A stretch of 64,000 nucleotides of DNA, taken from NCBI RefSeq assembly GCF_900172265.1, contig NZ_FWFK01000001.1, positions 1 to 64,000 on the forward strand, given 5' to 3'. The notes beneath the pieces are model-generated. The model saw only the letters and a program-made list of their open reading frames with translations. It did no database searches and was not told the DNA's origin. Position 1 is the stretch's first letter; every line of letters starts with the position of its first letter. The translations under genes and the position numbers were made by a program. Below, piece after piece: positions 17,542 through 26,441 of the stretch. The stretch comes from Roseivivax jejudonensis (GTDB lineage Bacteria > Pseudomonadota > Alphaproteobacteria > Rhodobacterales > Rhodobacteraceae).

Positions 17542-17593
17542 TGGTGTCTCCCTGCCGTGGGGCGTATCGGCCCCTGGGTCGTGATTGCCGCTC

Positions 17594-18379
17594 TCAGGCA
17601 GCCTCCTGGTGATCGGCGCAGGCATACGCGGTGCGCCCGCCGACTTTCGATTTCTCGATCCTGCCACCGCATGCCGGGCACGCCGCGCCGGATGTGCGGT
17701 GCGGAAACAGCCAGTCGTCCGGGATCTGGCTGTAGTCGGCGTCGGCCGACACGAGATGGCCCAGAACGTCGTGCACCGCTTCGTGAAGTCGCGCGGTCCG
17801 GTCGGGCCCGAGCGCGTCGGCCCGGGTCTCCGGCGCGATGCCGGCGCGGTAGAGCGCCTCGTCCGACCACAGGTTGCCGATGCCGGCCAACTTGGTCTGC
17901 GCCATTAGCGCGGACTTCACCGCGCCACGCGTGCGGCCCATCACGTCGGCGAACGCGTTCGCCCCGATGTCGAGCGCGTCGGGCCCGAGACGCTTTTCGG
18001 CGATGTAGGCATCGGGATCGTCGATCACCGCCATCGTTCCGAACTTGCGCGGATTGCGGAATGCCAGCCGGCGGTCCCCCTCGAACACGAAGGTCACCTT
18101 TGCGTAGTCGGGCTCTTTTCCGCCGGCATCGTAGGGCCGGAGCGATCCCGTCATCCCGAGATGGACAACGATCCACGGTCCGGTTTCGGACCCGGCGAAG
18201 ATCGCCTTGCCGTGACGGCGCGTCTCGGTGAACTGGCGCCCAGTCAGCCGGCCGCGCGCGTTGTCGCCGGGCAGGTCCATATGCGTGACCTCGCCCAGCT
18301 CGACGCGTTCGATCGTGCGGTTGAGGCAATCGGCCTCCACCCGCCGTCGGTTCGCCTCGCATTCCGGCAACTCGGGCAT
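17594..18379 (-). CDS. formamidopyrimidine-DNA glycosylase family protein (Fpg/Nei)
   Basis: This is a base-excision repair glycosylase/AP lyase of the Fpg/Nei superfamily, 261 residues. The N-terminus MPELPECEANRR supplies the catalytic Pro2 and Glu3. The helix-two-turn-helix region includes LAGIGNLWSDEALYRAGI and the C-terminal zinc finger is CPACGG plus CADH, which replaces the last Cys by His. It starts four bases after the preT stop and is followed 52 bases later by preA, so it is embedded in a pyrimidine-reduction operon. It may act on damaged or reduced pyrimidines; it is probably not the housekeeping MutM. Confidence 0.88.
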   Translation of the reverse strand: MPELPECEANRRRVEADCLNRTIERVELGEVTHMDLPGDNARGRLTGRQFTETRRHGKAIFAGSETGPWIVVHLGMTGSLRPYDAGGKEPDYAKVTFVFEGDRRLAFRNPRKFGTMAVIDDPDAYIAEKRLGPDALDIGANAFADVMGRTRGAVKSALMAQTKLAGIGNLWSDEALYRAGIAPETRADALGPDRTARLHEAVHDVLGHLVSADADYSQIPDDWLFPHRTSGAACPACGGRIEKSKVGGRTAYACADHQEAA

Positions 18380-18383
18380 CCGA

Positions 18384-19760
18384 TCAGGCGCCCCCTGCCG
18401 CCTCGCCCAGCGCCGGGCGTGTCTGCGGCACCGCGACGCCCATGAGCTCGGCATGGATGTCTGCGGCGGCATCGCGGCCCTCTGCCACCGCGACAACGGT
18501 CAGATCCTCGCCGGGCGTGCAGTCGCCGCCGGCCCAGACGCCCGAAACCGACGTCCGGCCCGCGTCCGACACCTTCAGCTTGCGGCCCTCGGTCTCGAAC
18601 CCGTCGAGCGGCACGAAGGTCTGGCCGATCGCGCGGAACACCTGGTCGGCAGGCAGGCGCATCGTCTCGCCCGTCCCGCGCAGGCCGGTGCCATCGTCGG
18701 CGGTGTATTCGAGCTCGATTTCCACCGCGGCCCCGTTGCCGTGGATCGCCTTGGGCTGGGCATTGGCCACGATCCGCACACCCTTCGATGTCGCCAGATC
18801 CTGCTCGTACTGCGACGCGCCCATCCGATCGCGCCCGCGACGATACGCGATGGTCACGTTCTCGGCGCCAAGAAGTTTGGACTGCACTGCGACGTCGATC
18901 GCCGTCATGCCGCCGCCGATCACCACGACGTTGCGCCCGACCGGCAGGCCGGTGAGATCCGACGCCTGGCGCAGCTCGGCGATGAAAGACACGGCGTCAT
19001 CCACGCCCTCGCGCTCGGAGCCCTCGATGTCGAGCGCGTTGACGTCGCCAAGCCCGATCCCGAGGAACACTGCGTCGAACGTCTCTTTCAGAGTGTCGAG
19101 ATGGAGGTCGCTGCCCAGCGCGCGGCCGGTCTCGAAGGTGATGCCGCCGATCCCGGCGAGCCAATCGACTTCGCGCGCCGCGAACGCGTCCACCGCCTTG
19201 TATGCCGCGATGCCGTACTCATTCAGCCCGCCGGGCTTTTTGCGGGCATCGTAAACCGTGACGTCGTGGCCCCGCATGGCGAGCCCGTGCGCACAGGCGA
19301 GCCCGGCCGGCCCGGCGCCGACGACTGCGACCCGCCGGCCGGTCGGGGCCGCCCGGTCGAACGGATGACCCTGCCGGGCCATGACGCTGTCGGTGGCGTG
19401 GCGCTGCAGCCGACCGATCTCGACCGGCTGGCCCTCCGCGATCTCGCGCACGCAGGCGCCTTCGCACAGGTCCTCGGTCGGGCAGACCCGCGCGCACATC
19501 CCGCCGAGGATGTTCTGCTCGAGGATTGTGCGGCCCGCCGCCTCCGGCTGTCCGGTCGCGATCTGGCGAATGAACAGGGGAATGTCGATTTCGGTCGGGC
19601 AGGCTTCGACGCAGGGCGCATCGTAGCAGAAGTAGCACCGATCGGCGGCGACCGCGGCCTCGTGCGGCGAAAGCGGCGCATGCAGATCTGCGAAGTTCGA
19701 CGCGATCTCCTCGGCGGTGAGTCGCCCGGAGGCGATGCCTGGGGTCAGCGGGTCGGCCAT
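18384..19760 (-). CDS. preT: dihydropyrimidine dehydrogenase, NAD-binding subunit PreT
   Basis: This FAD- and Fe-S-containing electron-transfer subunit of dihydropyrimidine dehydrogenase has 458 residues and resembles the small subunit of glutamate synthase. The N-terminal Fe-S cysteines are in CYFCYDAPCVEACPTEID and CARVCPTEDLCEGAC. The FAD-binding GAGPAGLACA follows, then a NAD-binding region with GGGMTAID, and near the C-terminus GGDCTPG. The start at MADPLTPG follows GGAGGATTCC. The promoter region contains a RutR-type palindrome 51 bases upstream, so preT-fpg-preA is probably coregulated with the pyd operon. Confidence 0.93.
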   Translation of the reverse strand: MADPLTPGIASGRLTAEEIASNFADLHAPLSPHEAAVAADRCYFCYDAPCVEACPTEIDIPLFIRQIATGQPEAAGRTILEQNILGGMCARVCPTEDLCEGACVREIAEGQPVEIGRLQRHATDSVMARQGHPFDRAAPTGRRVAVVGAGPAGLACAHGLAMRGHDVTVYDARKKPGGLNEYGIAAYKAVDAFAAREVDWLAGIGGITFETGRALGSDLHLDTLKETFDAVFLGIGLGDVNALDIEGSEREGVDDAVSFIAELRQASDLTGLPVGRNVVVIGGGMTAIDVAVQSKLLGAENVTIAYRRGRDRMGASQYEQDLATSKGVRIVANAQPKAIHGNGAAVEIELEYTADDGTGLRGTGETMRLPADQVFRAIGQTFVPLDGFETEGRKLKVSDAGRTSVSGVWAGGDCTPGEDLTVVAVAEGRDAAADIHAELMGVAVPQTRPALGEAAGGA

Positions 19761-20090
19761 GGAATCCTCCGGTCCGTCATCGTTCGGGCGAGCCTGCCAC
19801 GGATAAAAATTTTTCCAAACGGTAAATTTTTCGCTGCGCGGTAAAAACCGAAGCCGGAGCGGCCGGACGCTCAAAGCCTGGGCAGCGAGGGCGGCCCGCC
19901 TCATCTTGCGTGCGGGATCGCGCAATCCACAAGTTAGTGGGCGTGTCGTGAAAATATCGCTTTACACTCGAGCTGCGGCACAGGCACGATATCTGGTAAG
20001 GGCGGAGCAAGAACGCGCCGCCCCTAGAGCAGGCACCAAGCGCTGGGGGCGCTGCCAGCCCCGGGCGCGACAACAGATGAGGTTGGCGCC
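19761..20090. other. intergenic region between divergent preT and the YbjN gene
   Basis: These 330 bases hold no gene. They contain the RutR-type operator at 19811-19826 and an AT-rich stretch around 19803-19850, probably the preT promoter. The rest should hold the promoter of the gene at 20091, but I see no clear hexamers. Confidence 0.6.
19811..19826. promoter_or_regulatory. RutR-type operator before preT
   Basis: TTTTCCAAACGGTAAA is the reverse complement of TTTACCGTTTGGAAAA and differs at one base from the palindrome at 14524-14539. The identical spacer (GTTT) argues that both are sites of the same regulator. A further GGTAAAAACC half-like sequence follows at 19840-19849. Confidence 0.75.
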
Positions 20091-20591
20091 ATGGCATTGT
20101 CCGAGCAGTTCCTGGAAGACGACATTCACCCGATCGACATCGTCGAGCACATCGCGTCGCACAACGACTGGGACTTCGATCGCGTGGGCGACGACCAGAT
20201 CGCGATGGCGGTCGAGGGCCAGTGGCGCACCTATTCCATCACCCTCGCCTGGTCGCATTTCGACGAGACCCTGCGCCTCATCTGCACCTTCGACATGGAG
20301 CCGCCGACCGAAAAGCTGCCGGCGCTTTATGAAGGCCTGAACCGCGTCAACGACCAGTGCTGGGCCGGCGCCTTCTCCTACTGGGCCGAACAGTCGCTGA
20401 TGGTGTTCCGGTACGGTCTCGTCCTGTCCGGCGGACAAGTCGCCAGCCCGGACCAGATCGACACGATGATCACCGCCGCTGTGGTGTCGGCCGAGCGCTA
20501 CTACCCCGCGTTCCAGCTCATCGCATGGTCCGACAAGAGCCCCGAGGCCGCGCTTCAGGTCGCCATTGCAGAAGCCTACGGCCGCGCGTAA
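20091..20591 (+). CDS. YbjN domain-containing protein
   Basis: This 166-residue protein is a single YbjN/type III secretion chaperone-like domain, recognised by the pattern DWDFDRVGDDQIAMAVEGQWRTY, WSHFDETLRLICTFDME and a long C-terminal helical part with LPALYEGLNRVND. Proteins of this family in alphaproteobacteria commonly precede proC, as here (proC follows after 40 bases). The molecular role is not established; E. coli YbjN affects motility and stress traits. Start chosen at the ATG after GATGAGG. Confidence 0.8.
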   Translation: MALSEQFLEDDIHPIDIVEHIASHNDWDFDRVGDDQIAMAVEGQWRTYSITLAWSHFDETLRLICTFDMEPPTEKLPALYEGLNRVNDQCWAGAFSYWAEQSLMVFRYGLVLSGGQVASPDQIDTMITAAVVSAERYYPAFQLIAWSDKSPEAALQVAIAEAYGRA

Positions 20592-20631
20592 TCCTCCGAT
20601 CGACATCTCATTCGATCGAAGGAATGCGTTA

Positions 20632-21450
20632 ATGCAGGATACCGAGATCGCCCGCCGCGGCCTCGTGCTTCTCGGGTGCGGCAAGATGGGGTCGGCCATG
20701 CTCGAGGGCTGGCTTGCCCGGGGCCTGCCGGCCACATCGGTCACCGTGCTCGATCCCGAACCGTCGGACTGGGTGCGGTCGCAGAACGTCAGGATCGACG
20801 GCGAGATGCCCGCCGATCCGGCGATCGCCCTGCTGGCCGTGAAGCCGCAGATGATGCGCGACGCGCTGCCGACGCTCGCGACGCTCGGTGGCGGAAGCAC
20901 GCTCTTCGTGTCGGTCGCGGCCGGGATCCCGCTGTCGACCTATACCGACCTGCTCGGCTCGAAGACCCCGGTCGTCCGCGCGATGCCCAACACGCCGGCC
21001 GCCATCGGCCGCGGGATCAGCGCGCTGATCGGCAACGCGGCCGCCACGGAGACGCATCTCGAACAGACCGAGATGCTGCTCTCGGCCGTGGGCGAGACTG
21101 TCCGCCTCGACAGCGAGGACCAGATGGACGCGGTCACGGCAACGTCCGGGTCCGGGCCGGCCTACGTCTTCCATATGATCGAGGCGCTCGCCGCTGCCGC
21201 AGAAGCCGAGGGATTGTCGCGCGATCTCGCGCTCACGCTGGCGCGGGCGACAGTGGCCGGCGCAGGCGCGCTGGCGCAGGAAACGGGCACCCACCCTTCC
21301 GAACTGCGCGAGAATGTCACCAGCCCGAACGGTACGACCGCCGCCGGACTGTCGGTGCTCATGGACGCCGATACCGGCCTGGCGCCGCTGATGCGGGCCA
21401 CGGTTGCCGCCGCAGCGGACCGGTCGCGGGAGCTCGGGCGTGACGACTGA
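20632..21450 (+). CDS. proC: pyrroline-5-carboxylate reductase
   Basis: Last step of proline synthesis: NAD(P)H reduction of pyrroline-5-carboxylate in the cytoplasm. It is 272 residues with Rossmann start [16 protein letters not shown], central [18 protein letters not shown] and the C-terminal signature [14 protein letters not shown]. The ATG at 20632 has GAAGGA upstream; an upstream in-frame ATG would overlap the previous gene. The end overlaps the csaA start by 11 bases, suggesting coupling. Confidence 0.95.
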   Translation: MQDTEIARRGLVLLGCGKMGSAMLEGWLARGLPATSVTVLDPEPSDWVRSQNVRIDGEMPADPAIALLAVKPQMMRDALPTLATLGGGSTLFVSVAAGIPLSTYTDLLGSKTPVVRAMPNTPAAIGRGISALIGNAAATETHLEQTEMLLSAVGETVRLDSEDQMDAVTATSGSGPAYVFHMIEALAAAAEAEGLSRDLALTLARATVAGAGALAQETGTHPSELRENVTSPNGTTAAGLSVLMDADTGLAPLMRATVAAAADRSRELGRDD

Positions 21451-21781
21451 AATCGGCATCGACGATTTCACCAGGGTGGACATTCGCGCGGGCACGATCC
21501 TGCGGGCGGAGCCGTTTCCCGAGGCCCGCAAACCGGCGATCAAGCTCTGGATCGATTTCGGCCCGGAACTCGGCGAAAAACGATCGTCGGCCCAGATCAC
21601 CGTGCACTACACGCCAGAGACGCTAGTCGGGCGGCAGGTGATGGCGGTGGTCAATTTTCCGCCCCGCCAGATCGGACCCGTGCGCTCCGAAGTGCTGGTG
21701 CTTGGGGCGTCGGACGCGGACGGCGCCATCGTGCTTCTGGCGCCCGAGCGGCCTGTCCCGAACGGCGCCCGGATGCACTGA
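21440..21781 (+). CDS. csaA: CsaA-type tRNA-binding/chaperone domain protein
   Basis: This 113-residue protein is a single EMAPII/Trbp111-like OB-fold, as in Csa[33 protein letters not shown], then [28 protein letters not shown]. In Bacillus CsaA is a homodimeric chaperone linked to protein export and binds tRNA-like structures. The GTG start at 21440 lies inside the end of proC. Length matches the family (about 110 residues). Confidence 0.88.
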   Translation: MTTEIGIDDFTRVDIRAGTILRAEPFPEARKPAIKLWIDFGPELGEKRSSAQITVHYTPETLVGRQVMAVVNFPPRQIGPVRSEVLVLGASDADGAIVLLAPERPVPNGARMH

Positions 21782-21859
21782 CAGCGACGGCATACGGGGG
21801 ACCGCTTGACCGCGGACCGCCGCTCGGGTCATGTCCCCGCGACGCTTCGGAGGAGAGCC

Positions 21860-22978
21860 ATGACCCAGCCCGCCATCACCGGAAGCGGCGTCTTCACGCC
21901 AGAGCTCGCCATCTCGAACGACGAACTCGTCGCCGCCTTCAACGCCTATGCAGACCGGTTCAACGCCGACCACGCGGAGGCCATCGCCGCCGGCACGGTC
22001 GAGGCGAAGCCGCAATCGAGCGCAGAGTTCATCCTGCAAGCCTCGGGCATCGAGAGCCGCTACGTGCTCGACAAGTCCGGCATCCTCGATCCCGACCGGA
22101 TGTATCCCAGCCTGCGGCCGCGTCGCGACGACGAGCCGTCGGTGATGGCCGAGATGGCGCTCGACGCTGCGGGCAAGGCTCTGGCGGCCGCGGGCCGTGC
22201 GGCCGGCGAGATCGACCTCGTGATCTGCGCGGCGTCGAACCACGAACGGCCCTACCCCGCGATGGCCATCGAGATCCAGCAACTGCTCGGCGCCGGTGGG
22301 TTCGCTTTTGACATGAACGTCGCCTGCTCGTCCGCGACCTTCGGCATCCAGGCGGCGGCCGACATGATACGCGGCGGGTCGGCCCGGCGTGCGCTGGTCG
22401 TGTCGCCCGAGATCTGCTCGGGCCATCTCGAATGGCGGGACCGCGACTGCCACTTCATCTTCGGCGATGTCGCGACCGCGGTCGTGATCGAGCCGGCGGA
22501 CGAGGCCAAGGGCGCGCGGTTCGACATCCACTCGACGCGCTGCGCGACGCAATTTTCCAACAATATCCGCAACAACCACGGCTTTCTTCGACCGGTTCAC
22601 GACCAGATGGAAGACCGTCGCGACATGCGGTTCATGCAGAACGGGCGCAAGGTGTTCAAGGAAGTGCTACCGCTCGTGTCCGCCCACATCGCCGGTCACC
22701 TCGCCGATGCAGGCTGGCAGTCGGACGACCTGAAGCGGCTCTGGCTGCACCAGGCGAACAAGGCGATGAACGATTTCATCGGCAAGAAGGTGCTCGGCCG
22801 CACACCCGAGCCCCGCGAGCAGCCGAACATCCTGCAGGACTATGCCAACACGTCGTCGGCCGGATCGATCATCGCGTTCGCGCAGAACTCCGACGATCTC
22901 GAACCCGGCGACCGAGGGGTGATCTGCTCGTTCGGAGCGGGATACTCGGTCGGCTCGGTGCTCGTCGAGCGGGCCTGA
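21860..22978 (+). CDS. beta-ketoacyl-ACP synthase III-like enzyme
   Basis: This condensing enzyme of the FabH superfamily has 372 residues. The catalytic triad is intact: Cys in NVACSSATFG (about residue 157), His in LWLHQANKAM and Asn in YANTSSAGSI. It is about 50 residues longer than classical FabH, as in the subgroup annotated as 3-oxoacyl-ACP synthase III in Rhodobacterales, so it may act on a special acyl substrate instead of starting general fatty acid synthesis. The start follows GGAGGAG. It stands alone, convergent with tdk. Confidence 0.85.
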   Translation: MTQPAITGSGVFTPELAISNDELVAAFNAYADRFNADHAEAIAAGTVEAKPQSSAEFILQASGIESRYVLDKSGILDPDRMYPSLRPRRDDEPSVMAEMALDAAGKALAAAGRAAGEIDLVICAASNHERPYPAMAIEIQQLLGAGGFAFDMNVACSSATFGIQAAADMIRGGSARRALVVSPEICSGHLEWRDRDCHFIFGDVATAVVIEPADEAKGARFDIHSTRCATQFSNNIRNNHGFLRPVHDQMEDRRDMRFMQNGRKVFKEVLPLVSAHIAGHLADAGWQSDDLKRLWLHQANKAMNDFIGKKVLGRTPEPREQPNILQDYANTSSAGSIIAFAQNSDDLEPGDRGVICSFGAGYSVGSVLVERA

Positions 22979-22994
22979 GCGCCCGGGCCCGGCC

Positions 22995-23576
22995 CTACCC
23001 GTCCGCCATGGCCTCGCGCCAGTGGCGGCGACAGAGGCTTTCGTAGGTCTCGTTTCCGCCGACCTGCACCTGCGCGCCCTCGCGCAGCACGCGGCCGGCG
23101 TCGTCGCGCCGCACGACCATGGTGGCCTTGCGCCCGCACGTGCAGATCGTGCGCACCTCGCGCATCCAGTCGGCCAGCGCCAGAAGCGCCGCGGAGCCGG
23201 GAAACAGCTTGCCCCGGAAATCGACGCGCAAGCCGTAGCACATCACCGGCACGCCCAGATCATCGGCCACCTCGGCAAGCTGCCAGACCTGCTCCTCGGT
23301 CAGGAACTGCGCCTCGTCGACGAAGACGCAGGCCAGATCCTGCGTCGCGCGGCGCGAAGCGACCAGCGCGACAAGATCGGTGGCGGCATCGAAGCAGTCT
23401 GCGTCACGCCCGAGACCGATCCGCGACCCGATGCGCCCTGCCCCCGCCCGGCTGTCGATTGCGGCGGTCAGAAGCATCACCGACATGCCGCGCTCCTCGT
23501 AATTGTGCGCCGCCTGCAAGAGCAGAGTCGATTTCCCCGCGTTCATCGTGGAATAATGAAAGTAGAGCTTCGCCAT
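22995..23576 (-). CDS. tdk: thymidine kinase (type II)
   Basis: Phosphorylates thymidine and deoxyuridine for salvage. It is 193 residues with P-loop MNAGKSTLLL (about residue 11), the DEAQF motif (FVDEAQFLT) and the zinc-binding ICTCGRK with a later CRRHW. The start at MAKLYFHYS is the conserved one. It is encoded alone, convergent to the KASIII-like gene and divergent from the LuxR-type regulator. Confidence 0.95.
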   Translation of the reverse strand: MAKLYFHYSTMNAGKSTLLLQAAHNYEERGMSVMLLTAAIDSRAGAGRIGSRIGLGRDADCFDAATDLVALVASRRATQDLACVFVDEAQFLTEEQVWQLAEVADDLGVPVMCYGLRVDFRGKLFPGSAALLALADWMREVRTICTCGRKATMVVRRDDAGRVLREGAQVQVGGNETYESLCRRHWREAMADG

Positions 23577-23643
23577 GCCGGCCTGATGCCCCACCCCGCG
23601 GGACAGGGCAAGACACGCGCGGGGCCAGGGGACGAGGACGGGA

Positions 23644-24528
23644 ATGGAACCGACGCAACCGACGCCCGGTCGCGTGCTGAGCGCGGCCGAGCGCTACACG
23701 CCGGAATTGCTTCAAGGCGTTCTGGCGCGGCTCGAAGCGACAACGCACAGCCGCGAGGTCTGGCAGATCATCGTCGAGACCGGGCGCACGGTCGGCCTGC
23801 CTTTCGTGGATTTCGTGTCGGCGTCGGGCATGCTCGACTGGCGGCCCACGCTGTTCGTCCGGACCTCCTACGACGCCGACTGGCTGATGGACCAGTACCG
23901 CGACCCCGACCTGCGAAAGTGGTCCTTCTTTCGCCAGCACGCGCTCAGTTGCCTGACACCCCTCGTGATCGGCATCGACTTCGCCGACGAGTATCCGCCG
24001 GTGCCGCCGGCGCGGGTCGCCCTCTTGCGCGAGGCGGCCGAACGCGGGATGCGCGCCGGTCTCTCGATCCCGCTGCGGCAGAACGCACCGCCCCAGGCGG
24101 CGTTGCTGACCTTTTCGGGCGATCATGGCCGGCGCGAGATGCGCGCGATCGTCAAGGCACATGGCTGGACGCTGCACGCGATGTCCCTGATCGGTCATCA
24201 GCGATACCTCATGCACTTCGCCGAGGAGTTCACCGAACGAAACGAGATCACCGACAAGCAGCGCGCGCTTCTGGAATTGATCGGCCTCGGGCTTCAGGAC
24301 AAGGCGATCGCGGAGCGGCTGGGAGTATCGATCTCGGCGGTGCGCCAGCGGATGAACTCGCTGTGCGCCAAGACCGGTCTGGGATCGCGTGCGGAACTGG
24401 CGGCGCTGGCGATGACGCTCGGGATTCTGCCCGACCCGCTGCGCGGACCGACCGAAAACGGCCCGACGGAGCTGCTCGTGGAGATGGATCCGGCCGGCGT
24501 CCGCAGGGCGCCTGCGCCCAGATTGTGA
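23644..24528 (+). CDS. LuxR-family regulator (autoinducer-binding domain plus GerE HTH)
   Basis: This 294-residue transcription factor has an N-terminal ligand-binding region (about residues 15-190, with WQIIVETGRTVGLPFVDFVS and RAGLSIPLRQ) and a C-terminal LuxR HTH (ITDKQRALLELIGLGLQDKAIAERLGVSISAVRQRM). The order is that of quorum-sensing LuxR proteins. No luxI-type synthase gene is in the window, so it could be a solo receptor. A candidate small RNA gene is encoded on the opposite strand just downstream. The ligand is unknown. Confidence 0.85.
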   Translation: MEPTQPTPGRVLSAAERYTPELLQGVLARLEATTHSREVWQIIVETGRTVGLPFVDFVSASGMLDWRPTLFVRTSYDADWLMDQYRDPDLRKWSFFRQHALSCLTPLVIGIDFADEYPPVPPARVALLREAAERGMRAGLSIPLRQNAPPQAALLTFSGDHGRREMRAIVKAHGWTLHAMSLIGHQRYLMHFAEEFTERNEITDKQRALLELIGLGLQDKAIAERLGVSISAVRQRMNSLCAKTGLGSRAELAALAMTLGILPDPLRGPTENGPTELLVEMDPAGVRRAPAPRL

Positions 24529-24560
24529 CGCCTCGCGACCCGGGCACCCGCCACCAAAAA

Positions 24561-24583
24561 GGGCGCCCCCGAAGGAGGCGCCC
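24561..24583 (-). terminator. intrinsic terminator on the minus strand
   Basis: On the minus strand GGGCGCC and GGCGCCC form the stem around CTCCTTCGG and are followed by TTTTT. The plus-strand side has no T run, so the terminator serves a leftward transcript: either rimO read-through or the candidate small RNA. Confidence 0.8.
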
Positions 24584-24742
24584 GATGCGTGTCACCAATA
24601 CAGACTGAAATCCTTCGTCCCCCCGAACAAAGGGAAAAAACCTTAGGCGAGAGGAAGATACGATGCCAAATGGCACCGCGACCGGTATCGATCCTTCCTG
24701 TCCCCTTTGAGGCGCCGCGGCCCAGCGAGCATCCTCAAGTAA
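24561..24742 (-). ncRNA. candidate small RNA, about 180 nt
   Basis: The region has no convincing protein gene yet is bounded on the minus strand by promoter-like hexamers (24749-24777) and a strong intrinsic terminator (24561-24583). Internal pairing is visible, for example TGCC-ATTT-GGCA and a longer GGAAG...CTTCC arm around it. I could not match it to a known RNA. The alternative is that it is just the 3' untranslated region of rimO. Confidence 0.35.
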
Positions 24743-24748
24743 TGCCTC

Positions 24749-24777
24749 ATATTAACCCAACGTAAATTTTTTGTCCT
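24749..24777 (-). promoter_or_regulatory. candidate promoter for the small RNA
   Basis: AGGACA (24772-24777) and TAATAT (24749-24754) are 17 bases apart on the minus strand. The -10 element is good and the -35 matches four of six consensus bases. Confidence 0.4.
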
Positions 24778-24864
24778 GCGGATTCTTGCCGAAATGCAGC
24801 CACAAATGCCGCTGAAAGGCCTCAAACGAAGGACCGAACTGCAAGATTCGACAGCTTGGTCATC

Positions 24865-24883
24865 ACGCGCCGTCACGGCGCGT
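24865..24883 (-). terminator. hairpin after rimO
   Basis: ACGCGCCG and CGGCGCGT pair in an 8-bp stem with a TCA loop, 24 bases downstream of the rimO stop. There is no T run, so termination may be partial. The rest of 24584-24906 holds no protein gene. Confidence 0.5.
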
Positions 24884-24906
24884 TGAGCGAATCGGGAATC
24901 GGACCC

Positions 24907-26277
24907 TCAGATGCGGGTTGCCCAGAGATCGTAGTTCGACGCTTCGTCGATCTCGACCTCCACCAGATCCCCCGGGGACAGGCTCTCAAAGCCACTGTCG
25001 ACGTAGATATTTCCGTCGATCTCGGGCGCTTCGGCGGCGCTCCGGCAGGTCGCGCCGTCCGAATCCACCGCATCGACGAGCACACTGGCCCGGCGCCCGA
25101 CGCGCGCCTCGAGCTTCGCGGCCGAGATCGCCTGCGCCTTCTCCATGAACCGCGCCCAGCGTTCGGCCTTCACTTCGTCCGGGACGTGATCGGGGAGCGC
25201 GTTCGACCGTGCGCCCGCCACGTTCTCGTACTGGAAGCAGCCGACCCGGTCGAGCTGCGCCTCGTCGAGCCAGTCCAGCAGCGTCTGGAACTCGTCCTCC
25301 GTTTCGCCGGGGTAGCCGACAATGAAGGTCGAGCGGAGCGTGATCTCGGGGCAAGCGGCCCGCCACGCCGCGATCTCGTCCAGCGTCCGCTCCGCCGCGG
25401 CCGGCCGCGCCATCCGTCGCAGAGTATCGGGATGAGCGTGCTGAAACGGGATGTCGAGATACGGAAGAATCCCACCCGACGCCATCATCGGCACCAGATC
25501 GCGCACGTGCGGATACGGATAGACGTAATGCATCCGCACCCAGATCCCGATTTGTCCCAGCTCGCGCGCAAGGTCGAGGATCGGCGCCTTGGACGGCCGA
25601 TCGGACCAGTCGGTCCCGTAGGCCGATGTGTCCTGACTGATGACGAGGAGTTCGCGAACGCCGCTCTCGGCCAGTTTCTCGGCCTCGCGCACCACGGCCT
25701 TGAGCGGGCGCGACGCCAACCGGCCGCGCATGTCGGGAATGATGCAGAAGCGGCACTTGTGGTTACAGCCCTCGGAAATCTTGAGATAGCTGTAGTGGCG
25801 CGGCGTGAGCTTCACCCCCGAGGCGGGCATGAGATCCACGAACGGATCCGGGTCTGGCGGCACCGCGGCGTGCACGGCATCGAGAACCCGCTCGTACTGG
25901 TGCGGACCGGTCACCGCCAGGACGGTCGGATGCGCGCCGGTGACATAGTCGGGCTCGGCCCCGAGGCAGCCCGTGACGATCACGCGGCCATTCTCGTTCA
26001 GCGCCTCACCGATCGCCTCGAGGCTCTCGGCCTTGGCGCTGTCGAGAAACCCGCAGGTGTTGACGATCACCGCGTCCGCGCCGTCGTAGTCCGCCGATAT
26101 GCCGTAGCCTTCGGCCCGGAGGCGCGTGAGGATCCGCTCGCTGTCGACGAGCGCCTTCGGGCAGCCCAGCGAGACCATGCCGATGGTAGGCTGCCGCTCG
26201 GGGCGGACGGTCGAGAGATCGCGCTCGAGGCGGGCATTGGCCCTGTCGGGGCGAAGATCGGGTGGGTTCTGAACCAT
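24907..26277 (-). CDS. rimO: ribosomal protein S12 methylthiotransferase
   Basis: This radical-SAM enzyme adds a methylthio group to Asp88 of ribosomal protein S12. It is 456 residues. The N-terminal MTTase domain has [15 protein letters not shown] with its Fe-S cysteine, [14 protein letters not shown] and [10 protein letters not shown]. The radical-SAM motif is GCNHKCRFC (about residue 170), and a C-terminal TRAM domain ends the chain. Family members are distinguished from MiaB by the [12 protein letters not shown] start. It is a single gene, divergent from the FUSC-type protein. Confidence 0.95.
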   Translation of the reverse strand: MVQNPPDLRPDRANARLERDLSTVRPERQPTIGMVSLGCPKALVDSERILTRLRAEGYGISADYDGADAVIVNTCGFLDSAKAESLEAIGEALNENGRVIVTGCLGAEPDYVTGAHPTVLAVTGPHQYERVLDAVHAAVPPDPDPFVDLMPASGVKLTPRHYSYLKISEGCNHKCRFCIIPDMRGRLASRPLKAVVREAEKLAESGVRELLVISQDTSAYGTDWSDRPSKAPILDLARELGQIGIWVRMHYVYPYPHVRDLVPMMASGGILPYLDIPFQHAHPDTLRRMARPAAAERTLDEIAAWRAACPEITLRSTFIVGYPGETEDEFQTLLDWLDEAQLDRVGCFQYENVAGARSNALPDHVPDEVKAERWARFMEKAQAISAAKLEARVGRRASVLVDAVDSDGATCRSAAEAPEIDGNIYVDSGFESLSPGDLVEVEIDEASNYDLWATRI

Positions 26278-26441
26278 GATCGCGGCCTATAGCGGCCACG
26301 CGGCACCTTGAAAAGCGGCAGGCGCCGCGCGCTCACGGCTGCGTCAGGGCCGCACGCGGGCCGCCGGCGCTTTCCTGACCGTGCCGGGGCCCTATCTCCG
26401 CGACAGTCTCACGGACACGGGCGCGAGGGCACGGAAACTTC

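Noticed and set aside
24643-24876. A 77-codon minus-strand frame downstream of rimO
   Set aside because: No ribosome binding site, strongly basic composition and overlap with a promoter-like element; more likely non-coding.
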